Origin: Streptomyces lienomycini | Lineage (GTDB): Bacteria > Actinomycetota > Actinomycetes > Streptomycetales > Streptomycetaceae | Length of the DNA stretch: 64,000 bases | Direction: 5' to 3' | Assembly (NCBI RefSeq): GCF_027947595.1 | Contig: NZ_CP116257.1 | Span: 2,356,001 to 2,420,000 of the forward strand | In this document: positions 53,839 through 62,743 of the stretch, piece by piece | How the letters are laid out: the number at the start of each line of letters is the position of its first letter | Numbering within the stretch: the first letter of the stretch is position 1 | Position numbers and translations under genes: made by a program | Notes under the pieces: model-generated | The model's database searches: none | What the model was told of the DNA's origin: nothing | What the model saw: only the letters and a program-made list of their open reading frames with translations

Positions 53839-55296
53839 ATGGCACTGCCTGCGAAAGGGCCCGCGACAGGCCCGGGTTCCGCCGCCACCGGCCCGGACTC
53901 CACCCCGGCCACCGGCCCCGGCACCACCCCGCCGGTGCACACCGAGGACGCCGTCACGTCCGTGCACCCGGTCGACGAGAAGCTCCACCCCTCGCGGCTC
54001 GTCCCCGCCGCGCTCCAGCACATCGCCGCCATGTACGCGGGCGTCGTCACCCCTCCGCTCATCATCGGCCAGGCCTGCGGCCTCGACATCGAGGGCCGCA
54101 CCCGGCTGATCGCGGCCTCGCTGCTCATCGCGGGCGTCGCCACCCTGCTCCAGACCCTCGGCGTCAAGGGCTTCGTCGGCAACCGCCTGCCGTTCGTCAA
54201 CGCCGCCTCCTCGGCCGGTATCGCGCCCATCCTCGCCATCGTCGAGACCAACACCGAGGGCAGCCGACTCCCCGCCGTCTACGGCGCGGTGATGGTCGCG
54301 GGTGTCTTCTGCCTCGCCGTCGGCCCGTTCTTCGGGCGGCTCCTGCGCTTCTTCCCGCCGCTGGTGACGGGCGTCGTCATCACCCTCATCGGCGTCACGC
54401 TGATGCCGGTCCCGGTCGGCTGGGCCCAGGGCGGCGACAAGACCGCCGCCGACTTCGGCTCGATGCGCAACCTCGCGCTCGCCGCCTCCACCCTCGCCGT
54501 CATCCTGGTCATCCAGCGCTTCGGCAAGGGCTTCGTCAAGCAAGTGGCACTGCTCTTCGGCCTGTTGATCGGCACCCTGGCCGCCATCCCCTTCGGCATG
54601 GCGGACTTCGGCGCCCTGGACTCCGCGCCGATCGCCGCCCTGCCCGCGCCCTTCGCCTTCGGCGCCCCCGAGTTCCAGCCCGCGGCCATCCTCTCGCTGT
54701 GCATCGTCATGCTGGTCCTGATGACGGAGTCGTCCGCCGGCATGCTCGCCCTCGGCGAGATCTGCGACCGCCGCGCCGACGCCGGGGTCATCACCCGCGG
54801 CCTGCGCACCGACGGCCTCGCCACCCTGATCGGCCCCGTCTTCGGCGGCTTCCCCACCTCCGCCTTCGCCCAGAACGTCGGCGTCGTCTCCCTCACCCGG
54901 GTGCGCAGCCGCTACGTCGTCGCCGTCGCCGGCGCCACCCTGCTCGTCCTCGGCGCCTTCCCCGTCCTCGGCGCGGTCGTCTCGCTGGTCCCGATGCCGG
55001 TCCTCGGCGGCGCGGGCATCGTCCTCTTCGGCTCCATCGCCGTCAGCGGCATCCGCACGCTGTCCGAGGCCGGACTCGACGACAGCTCCAACATCATCCT
55101 GGTCGCCGTGGCGCTCGGCGCGGGCATCATCCCGCTGGCCGCGCCGACCTTCTACGCCCAGTTCCCCGCCTGGGCGCAGACCGTGCTGGGCTCCGGCATC
55201 AGCGCCGGAGCCATCGTCGCGGTCGCCCTCAACCTGTTCTTCCACCATCTCGGCACCCGGAGCCGCACCACCGTTCCGGCACTCAAATCCTCCTAG
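53839..55296 (+). CDS. NCS2-family urate/xanthine permease
   Basis: 485 residues, about 14 hydrophobic segments after an unusual disordered Pro/Thr/Gly-rich N-terminus of about 40 residues. Conserved LQHIAAMYAGVVTPPLIIG, GNRLPFVNAASSAGIAPI and the NCS2 signature MTESSAGMLALGEICDRRAD near residue 300. FPTSAFAQNVGVVSLT follows. Probably imports urate or xanthine for the preceding uricase genes. ATG 53839 has GGAGGAAA at good spacing. Related to the permease at 57032. Confidence 0.9.
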   Translation: MALPAKGPATGPGSAATGPDSTPATGPGTTPPVHTEDAVTSVHPVDEKLHPSRLVPAALQHIAAMYAGVVTPPLIIGQACGLDIEGRTRLIAASLLIAGVATLLQTLGVKGFVGNRLPFVNAASSAGIAPILAIVETNTEGSRLPAVYGAVMVAGVFCLAVGPFFGRLLRFFPPLVTGVVITLIGVTLMPVPVGWAQGGDKTAADFGSMRNLALAASTLAVILVIQRFGKGFVKQVALLFGLLIGTLAAIPFGMADFGALDSAPIAALPAPFAFGAPEFQPAAILSLCIVMLVLMTESSAGMLALGEICDRRADAGVITRGLRTDGLATLIGPVFGGFPTSAFAQNVGVVSLTRVRSRYVVAVAGATLLVLGAFPVLGAVVSLVPMPVLGGAGIVLFGSIAVSGIRTLSEAGLDDSSNIILVAVALGAGIIPLAAPTFYAQFPAWAQTVLGSGISAGAIVAVALNLFFHHLGTRSRTTVPALKSS

Positions 55297-55368
55297 GGTC
55301 CTGCCGTGCCCTCCCCGTGGGTACTCGACTCCCCGCCCATGGGCCCCACTGAAAGACAAGGAAGCAGC

Positions 55369-56757
55369 ATGGCAGCAGCAACGGCAGCCGAGCGCACCGT
55401 CATCGAGAACTGTGCGATCGCCACCGTGGACGCGGGTGACACCGAGTACGCCAGCGGCCACGTCGTGATCGCCGGCAACAGGATCGAGTCCGTCGGCGCG
55501 GGACGAGCCCCCGAGGGCCTGGAGAACGTCACGGCCCGGATCGACGCGACCGGACACCTGGTCACGCCCGGTCTGGTCAACACCCACCACCACTTCTACC
55601 AGTGGATCACCCGGGGACTGGCCACCGACCACAACCTCTTCGACTGGCTGGTCGCGCTGTACCCGACCTGGGCGCGCGTCGACGAGCCGATGGCCCACGC
55701 CGCGGCCCAGGGCTCGCTGGCGATGATGGCCCGAGGCGGCGTCACCACCGCCACGGACCACCACTACATCCACCCCCGGGGTGCGGGCGACCTGTCCGGC
55801 GCGATCATCCGCGCCGCCCGCGACATGGGCGTCCGCTTCACCCTCGCCCGCGGCTCCATGGACCGCGGCGAGTCCGACGGCGGGCTGCCGCCGGACTTCG
55901 CCGTGGAGAGCCTGGACGGCGCGCTCGCCGCCACCGAGGCCACCGTCAGGGAACACCACGACGCCTCCTTCGACGCCATGACCCAGGTCGCCGTGGCCCC
56001 CTGCTCACCCTTCTCCGTCTCCATCGAACTGATGCGCCAGGGCGCCGAGTTGGCGCGTCGGCTCGGCGTGCGGCTGCACACCCACGGCTCGGAGACCGTG
56101 GAGGAGGAGAAGTTCTGCCACGAGCTGTTCGGCATGGGCCCGACCGACTACTTCGAGTCCACCGGCTGGCTCGGCGAGGACGTGTGGATGGCGCACTGCG
56201 TCCACATGAACGACTCCGACATCGCCGCCTTCGCCCGCACCGGCACCGGCGTCGCCCACTGCCCGTCCTCCAACGCCCGCCTGGCCGCCGGAATCGCCCG
56301 CGTCCCCGACATGCTCGCCGCCGGCGTCCCGGTCGGCCTCGGCGTCGACGGCACCGCCTCCAACGAGTCCGGCGAACTCCACACCGAACTCCGCAACGCC
56401 CTGCTGATCAACCGCCTCGGCGCCCACCGCGAGGCCGCGCTGAACGCCCGCAAGGCGCTGCGGCTGGGCACCTACGGCGGCGCACAGGTCCTCGGCCGGG
56501 CCGCCGAGACCGGCTCCCTGGAGGCGGGCAAGCTCGCCGACCTGGTGCTGTGGCGCATGGACACCCTCGCCCACTCCTCGATCGCCGACCCGGTGACCGC
56601 CCTGGTCTTCGGCGCCGCCGCCCCGGTCACCGCCTCGTTCGTGAACGGCCGCCGGATCGTCGAGGACGGCAGGCTGCTCACCGTCGACGAGGACGCCGTC
56701 GCCCGCTCCACCCGGGACGCGGCGCGACGCCTGGCGCAGATCGCCGCACAGAGCTGA
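55369..56757 (+). CDS. 8-oxoguanine deaminase (amidohydrolase)
   Basis: 462 residues. Metal-binding NTHHHFYQWITRGLA near residue 73, RLHTHGSETVEEEKFCHELFG, WMAHCVHMNDSD and GLGVDGTASNESGELHTELR are those of 8-oxoguanine deaminase, a branch of the TRZ/ATZ-like amidohydrolases. The enzyme turns 8-oxoguanine into urate, so it feeds the uricase genes just upstream. ATG 55369 has AAGGAAG before it. Followed by a cluster of hairpins and a second permease. Confidence 0.92.
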   Translation: MAAATAAERTVIENCAIATVDAGDTEYASGHVVIAGNRIESVGAGRAPEGLENVTARIDATGHLVTPGLVNTHHHFYQWITRGLATDHNLFDWLVALYPTWARVDEPMAHAAAQGSLAMMARGGVTTATDHHYIHPRGAGDLSGAIIRAARDMGVRFTLARGSMDRGESDGGLPPDFAVESLDGALAATEATVREHHDASFDAMTQVAVAPCSPFSVSIELMRQGAELARRLGVRLHTHGSETVEEEKFCHELFGMGPTDYFESTGWLGEDVWMAHCVHMNDSDIAAFARTGTGVAHCPSSNARLAAGIARVPDMLAAGVPVGLGVDGTASNESGELHTELRNALLINRLGAHREAALNARKALRLGTYGGAQVLGRAAETGSLEAGKLADLVLWRMDTLAHSSIADPVTALVFGAAAPVTASFVNGRRIVEDGRLLTVDEDAVARSTRDAARRLAQIAAQS

Positions 56758-56786
56758 ACCCCGCACGACGGAACACCACCTGATCT

Positions 56787-56884
56787 CCGGCCGGGAGGGA
56801 CGGCTCCCGGCCGGTAACCGTGGACCCGAGCGGGGTCCACGGTGACCGACTCCGGGGCGTGCGCCCCTGCGCGCACGCCCCGGA
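56787..56884 (+). terminator. Cluster of three hairpins after the deaminase gene
   Basis: Three perfect stems in a row: 11 bp (CCGGCCGGGAG / CTCCCGGCCGG, 56787-56814), 8 bp (GTGGACCC / GGGTCCAC, 56820-56840) and 14 bp (TCCGGGGCGTGCGC / GCGCACGCCCCGGA, 56851-56884). Likely a strong terminator before the permease promoter. Confidence 0.72.
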
Positions 56885-57031
56885 GCGGTCTCCCGTTTCC
56901 CCGAACGGTCCGTCCCGGTCCCTCCCCCACTCTCGACTTCGCTCGAGCGGGAGGTGCCCCCATGCCCACCCGCACCACCTCCAAGACACCCGCGTCAGAG
57001 CCGACGTGTAACCGACCGGAGGAACGCCGCC

Positions 57032-58420
57032 GTGGCCGACCACCCTGTTGACGAGAAACTCCCGCCACTCAAGATGGCGACGACCGGCCTGCAACACGTG
57101 GCCGCCATGTACGCCGGAGTCGTCGCCCCACCCCTGATCGTGGGCGCGGCCATCGGCCTGAGCGCCACCGAACTCACCTTCCTCACCGGCGCCTGCCTCT
57201 TCACCGCGGGGCTCGCCACCTTCCTGCAGACCCTCGGCATCTGGAAGATCGGCGCCCGGCTGCCCTTCGTCAACGGCGTCACCTTCGCCGGTGTCGCCCC
57301 CATGACCGCGGTCGTCGCCTCCACCGACGACAAGTCCGACACGCTGCCGATCATCTTCGGGGCGGTCATCGTCGCCGGACTCCTCGGATTCGTCGCCGCC
57401 CCCTTCTTCAGCAAGGCGATCCGCTTCTTCCCGCCGGTCGTCACCGGCACCGTCATCACCCTGATAGGCATATCCCTGCTGCCCGTCGCCTTCGGCTGGG
57501 CGCAGGGACCGAGCCCCACCGCGGACGACTTCGGGTCGGCGACCAACCTCGGCCTCGCCGCGATCACCCTCGTCATCGTGCTGGTCCTGCGCCGCTTCAC
57601 CCGCGGCTTCGTCAAGCAGATCGCCGTGCTGCTCGGCCTGGTCGCGGGCACGCTCATCGCCATCCCGTTCGGCGTCACGGACTTCGGCCCGGTCGCGGAC
57701 GCGGACGTCGTCGGCTTCCCCACGCCCTTCCACTTCGGCGCCCCGCAGTTCCAGGTCGCCGCGATCCTCTCCATGTGCGTGGTGATGGTGGTCTCGATGA
57801 CCGAGTCCACGGCCGACATGCTCGCCCTCGGCGAGATCGTGGACCGTCCGGCCGACGAGAAGACCATCGCCGCCGGCCTGCGCGCCGACACCCTGGGCTC
57901 CGCCCTCAGCCCGGTCTTCAACGGCTTCATGTGCAGCGCCTTCGCGCAGAACATCGGCCTGGTCGCGATGACGAAGATCCGCAGCCGCTACGTCGTCGCC
58001 GTGGGCGGCGGCTTCCTGGTCCTGATGGGGCTGTGCCCGATGGCCGCCTCGCTCATCGCCGTCGTCCCCCGCCCCGTGCTCGGCGGCGCCGGCGTCGTCC
58101 TGTTCGGTTCGGTCGCGGCCAGCGGCATCCAGACCCTGGTCCGGGCGAGCCTCGACAAGGACAACAACGTCCTGATCGTGGCGGTCTCCCTGGCCGTCGG
58201 CATCATCCCGATCGCGGCGCCGGAGTTCTACCACTCGTTCCCGGAGAACGCGCGGATCATCCTGGACTCCGGCATCTCCACCGGCTGCGTGGCCGCCGTC
58301 GCGCTCAACCTGGTCTTCAACCACATCGGCGGCCGGGAACGCGAGGCGGAGGACGTCACCCACCCGATGGAGGCGGGCACGGAGATCACCGAGTCCTCCC
58401 GGGCCGTGGCCGCGCCCTGA
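57032..58420 (+). CDS. NCS2-family xanthine/urate permease
   Basis: 462 residues, about 14 transmembrane segments. VDEKLPPLKMATTGLQHVAAMYAGVV-type start (shown in part), ARLPFVNGVTFAGVAPM, and the signature MTESTADMLALGEIVDRPAD, with FNGFMCSAFAQNIGLV. GTG 57032 follows GGAGGA by 8 bases. The VDEKL start is shared with the permease at 53839, so the two are paralogues. Transcribed toward the ALF toxin-like locus; a strong bidirectional terminator lies between. Confidence 0.9.
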   Translation: MADHPVDEKLPPLKMATTGLQHVAAMYAGVVAPPLIVGAAIGLSATELTFLTGACLFTAGLATFLQTLGIWKIGARLPFVNGVTFAGVAPMTAVVASTDDKSDTLPIIFGAVIVAGLLGFVAAPFFSKAIRFFPPVVTGTVITLIGISLLPVAFGWAQGPSPTADDFGSATNLGLAAITLVIVLVLRRFTRGFVKQIAVLLGLVAGTLIAIPFGVTDFGPVADADVVGFPTPFHFGAPQFQVAAILSMCVVMVVSMTESTADMLALGEIVDRPADEKTIAAGLRADTLGSALSPVFNGFMCSAFAQNIGLVAMTKIRSRYVVAVGGGFLVLMGLCPMAASLIAVVPRPVLGGAGVVLFGSVAASGIQTLVRASLDKDNNVLIVAVSLAVGIIPIAAPEFYHSFPENARIILDSGISTGCVAAVALNLVFNHIGGREREAEDVTHPMEAGTEITESSRAVAAP

Positions 58421-58430
58421 CGCCGACAGC

Positions 58431-58467
58431 CCGGCGCCGGGCCCCGTGTCACGGGGCCCGGCGCCGG
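58431..58467. terminator. Strong bidirectional terminator
   Basis: 17-bp perfect stem (58431-58447 with 58451-58467) and a 3-base loop, GTC. It sits between convergent genes, the permease (+) ending at 58420 and the immunity-like gene (-) ending at 58485, and can stop transcription from both sides. Confidence 0.85.
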
Positions 58468-58484
58468 ACGTCTCGTAGGCCGGT

Positions 58485-58856
58485 TCAGTCCGTCCACATG
58501 GCCCGCACGTAGGAGTCCAGGTCTTCCAGCAGACCGTCCTCCCTCCCCGGGGTCCGGACGATCGATCCGCCGGTCTTCTCCAGCATCACGATCGAGGACA
58601 GCAGGAGACCTCGCAGGAGGCCGTGCAGCACGAAGTTGTTGGTGGAGCAGTACCGGTCGTAGAGCCCCTGGGTGAACCGCTGGAACGCGGCCGGGTCGAC
58701 ATCGCTTCCACCGAGTCGTTCGTTCTCGGTCAAGCCCGTCGGCAGGCCGTGCAGTTCAGCGGCCTCCCGGGCGAGTGCCACGTAGGCCTGGCCCACCCTG
58801 AGTGCCGGATCCCAGAGGATCCTTGACCCGTCGGCGGTCTGGAACGGGTAACCCAT
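58485..58856 (-). CDS. Probable immunity protein for the ALF-repeat toxin (DUF6086-like)
   Basis: 123 residues, cytoplasmic. ILWDPALRVGQAYVALAREA, GLPTGLTENERLG, DPAAFQRFTQGLYDRY and LLRGLLLSSIVMLEKTGG resemble small Streptomyces proteins that I believe are called DUF6086. Its ATG (58854-58856) shares one base with the TGA of the upstream giant gene (TGATG), so translation is coupled. The position directly after a polymorphic-toxin-like gene is the classic place of an immunity gene; that role is inference. A GTG at 58865 would add three residues. Confidence 0.7.
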   Translation of the reverse strand: MGYPFQTADGSRILWDPALRVGQAYVALAREAAELHGLPTGLTENERLGGSDVDPAAFQRFTQGLYDRYCSTNNFVLHGLLRGLLLSSIVMLEKTGGSIVRTPGREDGLLEDLDSYVRAMWTD

Positions 58857-61800
58857 CAGAACCACTTCGTCATGATGTGCACATCCGGATACTTCTCCCG
58901 CAACTTGTTGAACCGGGCCTCGACCGCCGCCACGAACCGCGCATCCTGGTCCGGCCGGGTGAACCTGAAGCCGATCGAGGCGCCCTGGTACTCCCCGGGA
59001 AGTTGCTTGCGAGCCTTCAGGTACTTCTCGAATTTAGCGTCGATGTGCTTGTCGAGCCAACCTTCGTCGGTCCAGGACCCGAGAACGCTCTTGTCCTCCC
59101 ACAGGATGTCGTCCTCGAAGAGGTCGATGTCAGTGATCTTCTTCCCTGTGTCGGGGTCGAACACGTCGTAGTCCGTCTCACCCTCGAGGCACCCCTTGCC
59201 GGCCCCTGCCGCCTGCGCGGCCGACAGGGTGGTCAGACGGGAGACGACCTTGCAGCCGCGCTTGACCCATTTGAGGCTGTCGAAGGCCTTGTTCAGTGCC
59301 TTGAGTTTGGCGGACACGAGGACATCCGCCGCGAGAGACCAGCAGTGTTCCAGGTCCTTGTTGTCGAGGCAGGCCTCGAGTTCCGTGAGGCCGGTGAGTT
59401 CCGCGGTGACTCCCCAGAGCCCCTGCATGGCGTCGTTGAACTCGTCCCCGTAGGCGAGGATCTGGCAGTAGACCTCGTTGTGGGTGCACCAGCGGGCGAA
59501 ACCCTGGGGGTCGCAGGGGACGAGGGCCTGCCCGCAGCGGTAGATCTCGCGGGCACGAGCGCCGGGGTCGTTCATCGCCTTCTCCTTGGCGGCGATGGCG
59601 GCCTTGCGGCGGGCTTCCTCCTCCTCACGGTACTTCTTGGTCGCTATGACCAGGGCCTCGGTGGCGGCCTTGTTCGCGGCCTCGGCGTCCTTGCCCGCCG
59701 CGGTCGCCGACGCGCGTGCCTGTTCGGCGGCGACCCAGGCGCTGGACGCCGACACCTGAGCCATCTCCGAGGAGAGGGTGGCGTCCGTGGCGGACAGGGC
59801 GGCATCCTTGGCGGCCCGGTCGGCGTCCTTGGCCGCGGCGCGCGCGGTCGCGGCGGACTGGGCCGCGCTGGCGGCCGACGCCTCGGCGTCCTTGGCGTGC
59901 CGGGCCGCCTCGTCGGCGTAGCCCTGGGCCTGGTCGGCGTATTCGTCCGCCTTCTGCGCCCAGCCGTTGGCGTCGTCGGCCGCCTTGCGGGCCTCGGCGG
60001 CCACCTTCTGGGCGAGCGCGGCGTCCTTCTGGGCGGTCGCCGCGATCTTCGACGCGTCCGCGATCAGCTTCTGGACCTGCGCCACGTGTGTGGCCGTGAG
60101 CTGGTCCTTGCGTGCCGCCGTGTACTGGCCGGTGGCGATGAAGGCGTGCAGCGTCGCGGGTGAGCCCGCCAACGCGACGCGGGCCGCGGACTTGACCTCG
60201 GGACCGCCCACGGAGACCAACTGCGCGGCTCTGACCCGCTCGTCCTGGGTCTGCGCGGTGTACTGCGTCGCGACCAGGAACTCGCTGAACTTCTTCGGGT
60301 CGCCGCTGCCGAGTGCCGCCCGGCCCTTCTCGGTGACGACCGGGCCGGCCGCGGAGACGATCTGCGCGATGGCGATCCGCATGCTCTGGGAGGCCGCCTG
60401 GTACTGGCCCTCCTGGACGAAGGCGGTGACGGCTGCGGCATCTCCGGCGAGTGCGGTCTCCGCCGCGGCTCGGATCTCCGGTGTCGCGCTCTCTTCGGCG
60501 AGGCGCGCGACGTAGGTGCGCTCGTCCTGTTCCCTGGCGGTCTGCCAGCCGTTCTTCAGGTAGTCGAGGACGACGTCGTCGTCACCGGCCAGTGCGGCTT
60601 CGGCCGCGGCGCGTCCCCAGGCCGTTCCGTTCTTCATTGTCAGCACGGCGAGCGTGCGCCCCTGGGCGGCCGTCGCGGCCCGGTCGGCGCCCGGTTCGGC
60701 GGCCAGGGCCACCAGCCGGTCACGTTCGGTGTCCCGGTCGCGGGCCGCCTGGTCCAGCTCCGCCAGGCCGGCGGTGCGGGCGGCGTCCGCCGCCGCCTGG
60801 TCCTTGGCACGCTCGATACCGGCGTTGGTGCGCCCGAGCAGTTCCTCGGCCTCTACCTCGCGGGCGAGCTGGTAGATCTCTTGGGCCTTGACCACGGTGG
60901 CCGAAGCCGTGTTCGCGGCCTCGGAGGCGGCATTCGCGTGTTTGGTCGACTCGGTGGCCGCCTTGGCGGCATCGCCCGCGTGGTCGGCGGCATCGTCCGC
61001 GGCGGCTGCGGCGTTCCTCGCGTGAGTCGCGGCCGACCGTGCTGCGTCGCGGGCGTCCGCCGCCGCCGTTGCGGCCTTGCGGGCCAGTCTCTCGGCCTCG
61101 GCGGCCGCGCGGTTGGCCTCCTGCGCGTGGCGCTTGGTGGCCGCCGCGGCGGCACGCGCCTCGGCGGCGGCGGCGCTGGAGTCACCCGCGTAGCTGCTCG
61201 CCTTCATCGCGGCGTCGGCCGCCGCATCGGCGTTGCTGCCCGCGCTGATGGCGGAGGCCGCGGCGTTACCGGCCGCGGTGGCGGCCTTGAACGCCTGGTC
61301 GGCGGCGTCAGCGGCCAGGTCGGCGCCCTTGGCGATGTCGCGCGCGCTCTCCGCGGCGGTACGCGCGGCGTGCGCGTTGTCCGCGTCCACGGCCGCGTCG
61401 GCCGCCGCGGACTGGGCACGGGCCGCGGCCTGGGAAGCGGCGGCTGCGGCGGCGGCGGCCTGGGAGGCGGCGTTCGCGGCTATGCGCGCGGAGTTGTTCG
61501 CGGCACGAGCCGCGTCGATCGCCTTCTGGGCCGAGGCGGCGGCCTGGGCGGCCGCCTTGGCGGCACGGCCCGCGGCACGGGCGGCCTTGTCCGTGTCGTC
61601 CTTGGCGGCCTCGGCCTCGGCCTGGGCCTTGAGGGCCGCTTCCTTGGCCAGCTCGGACGCCTCCACCGCTTCGGCCGATGCCGCCTTGGCCGCCTCGGTC
61701 TCCTCGGCCGCCTGCCGGCCCGCCTCCTTCGTCTGCCGAGCCAGCTCGGCGACCGTGGCGTGCTCAGTGTCCTTGTTGCGCGCGACGAACTGGCCGACGT

Positions 61801-62503
61801 CCAGGAACTCCCGGCGGTCCTCCGGTGTACCTTGCAGGGCCAGGCGTCCTGCGGCCTGCACGTTCTGGCCGCCCACACTGATGATCTGGACGACCTGCAC
61901 ACGCTCGTCCTGCTCACGCGCGGCGTACTGGCCCTGGCGCAGGAACGCGGTGACGTCGTCCGGGGTACCGTTCAGCGCGGCCCGCCCGGCGTCCTGGACG
62001 CCCGGCCCGGCAGTGCTGATGACCCGGGCGACCTGAACCCGCTGATCCTCCTCCAGGGGGTCCTGCCAGCCGTCGTCCAGGAAGTCCTCGAGCGCGGCCG
62101 GGGTGTCGGCCAGGGCGGCTCGGGCGGCGGTCAGCAACTCCGTACCGCCGACACTGGCCATCTGGGCGGCGGTGACGCGATCGTCCTGGTACGCGATGCC
62201 GTCCACGGCCGTGAGGAACGTCCGGAGGTCGGCGTCGGTCCCGGTCAGCGCGGCCTCGGCCGCGGCCTTGACCCCGGGGCCGCCCTCCTTCCAGTAGTCG
62301 ACGACCCGGCCGCGGTCCGTGGGAGTGGCCTCCGCCAGGGCGGCGAGCTGCCCCGCCGACGTCGTCGGTGCCGCCTCGGCCGGGGCGGGTGTGGAACCCA
62401 GCAGGCCCACGGTCAGAGTCAGGGACAACAGACCCAGCGCCGAGGCACGTATCGCGCGCAAGGGTCTGCGCGGGCCGTCCGGCCCTCTTGTTCTTCGATT
62501 CAC
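58856..62503 (-). CDS. ALF-repeat polymorphic toxin-like secreted protein with nuclease-like C-terminus
   Basis: 1215 residues. Signal peptide of about 45 residues ending in PAEAA. ALF repeats (about 60-245), Ala-rich coiled coil (about 250-600), second ALF block (about 615-835), second coiled coil (about 840-1000), then a distinct C-terminal domain of about 200 residues (YRCGQALVPCDPQGFARWC and on). The end contains ITDIDLFEDDILWEDKS (residues 1123-1139), a D...(E)xK pattern as in PD-(D/E)xK nuclease toxins. No alanine bias there, in contrast to the rest. The architecture fits a surface-displayed or released contact toxin. GTG start at 62503. Coupled to the small gene 58485-58856. Confidence 0.8.
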   Translation of the reverse strand: MNRRTRGPDGPRRPLRAIRASALGLLSLTLTVGLLGSTPAPAEAAPTTSAGQLAALAEATPTDRGRVVDYWKEGGPGVKAAAEAALTGTDADLRTFLTAVDGIAYQDDRVTAAQMASVGGTELLTAARAALADTPAALEDFLDDGWQDPLEEDQRVQVARVISTAGPGVQDAGRAALNGTPDDVTAFLRQGQYAAREQDERVQVVQIISVGGQNVQAAGRLALQGTPEDRREFLDVGQFVARNKDTEHATVAELARQTKEAGRQAAEETEAAKAASAEAVEASELAKEAALKAQAEAEAAKDDTDKAARAAGRAAKAAAQAAASAQKAIDAARAANNSARIAANAASQAAAAAAAASQAAARAQSAAADAAVDADNAHAARTAAESARDIAKGADLAADAADQAFKAATAAGNAAASAISAGSNADAAADAAMKASSYAGDSSAAAAEARAAAAATKRHAQEANRAAAEAERLARKAATAAADARDAARSAATHARNAAAAADDAADHAGDAAKAATESTKHANAASEAANTASATVVKAQEIYQLAREVEAEELLGRTNAGIERAKDQAAADAARTAGLAELDQAARDRDTERDRLVALAAEPGADRAATAAQGRTLAVLTMKNGTAWGRAAAEAALAGDDDVVLDYLKNGWQTAREQDERTYVARLAEESATPEIRAAAETALAGDAAAVTAFVQEGQYQAASQSMRIAIAQIVSAAGPVVTEKGRAALGSGDPKKFSEFLVATQYTAQTQDERVRAAQLVSVGGPEVKSAARVALAGSPATLHAFIATGQYTAARKDQLTATHVAQVQKLIADASKIAATAQKDAALAQKVAAEARKAADDANGWAQKADEYADQAQGYADEAARHAKDAEASAASAAQSAATARAAAKDADRAAKDAALSATDATLSSEMAQVSASSAWVAAEQARASATAAGKDAEAANKAATEALVIATKKYREEEEARRKAAIAAKEKAMNDPGARAREIYRCGQALVPCDPQGFARWCTHNEVYCQILAYGDEFNDAMQGLWGVTAELTGLTELEACLDNKDLEHCWSLAADVLVSAKLKALNKAFDSLKWVKRGCKVVSRLTTLSAAQAAGAGKGCLEGETDYDVFDPDTGKKITDIDLFEDDILWEDKSVLGSWTDEGWLDKHIDAKFEKYLKARKQLPGEYQGASIGFRFTRPDQDARFVAAVEARFNKLREKYPDVHIMTKWF

Positions 62504-62743
62504 GGGACACTCGTCTCGCTCAAGGCAGCCCTCGGCTGCCGATCAATGAGGCCGCATGATCTTACGTGTGTGGTGACGAGACGTCAGGAGTTCGTTACAG
62601 CAGCGCTGTTGGGTGCGGTCGGATCTGATTTCGGCGCCCATTGCGGGCGAAGCGCGCATCGCGCCCGGAAGGGGAACGGTTCGCTCAGGGCCGCTGTCCC
62701 GGCTCGCGCGTGGACTGATCGCACCGATCCCGGCACGGAGGTG
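62504..62743. other. Intergenic region upstream of the ALF toxin-like gene
   Basis: 240 bases between the toxin-like gene start and the stop of the gene at 62744, both on the minus strand. It should hold the toxin promoter. No clear -10/-35 pair or large repeat was recognised. Confidence 0.4.
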
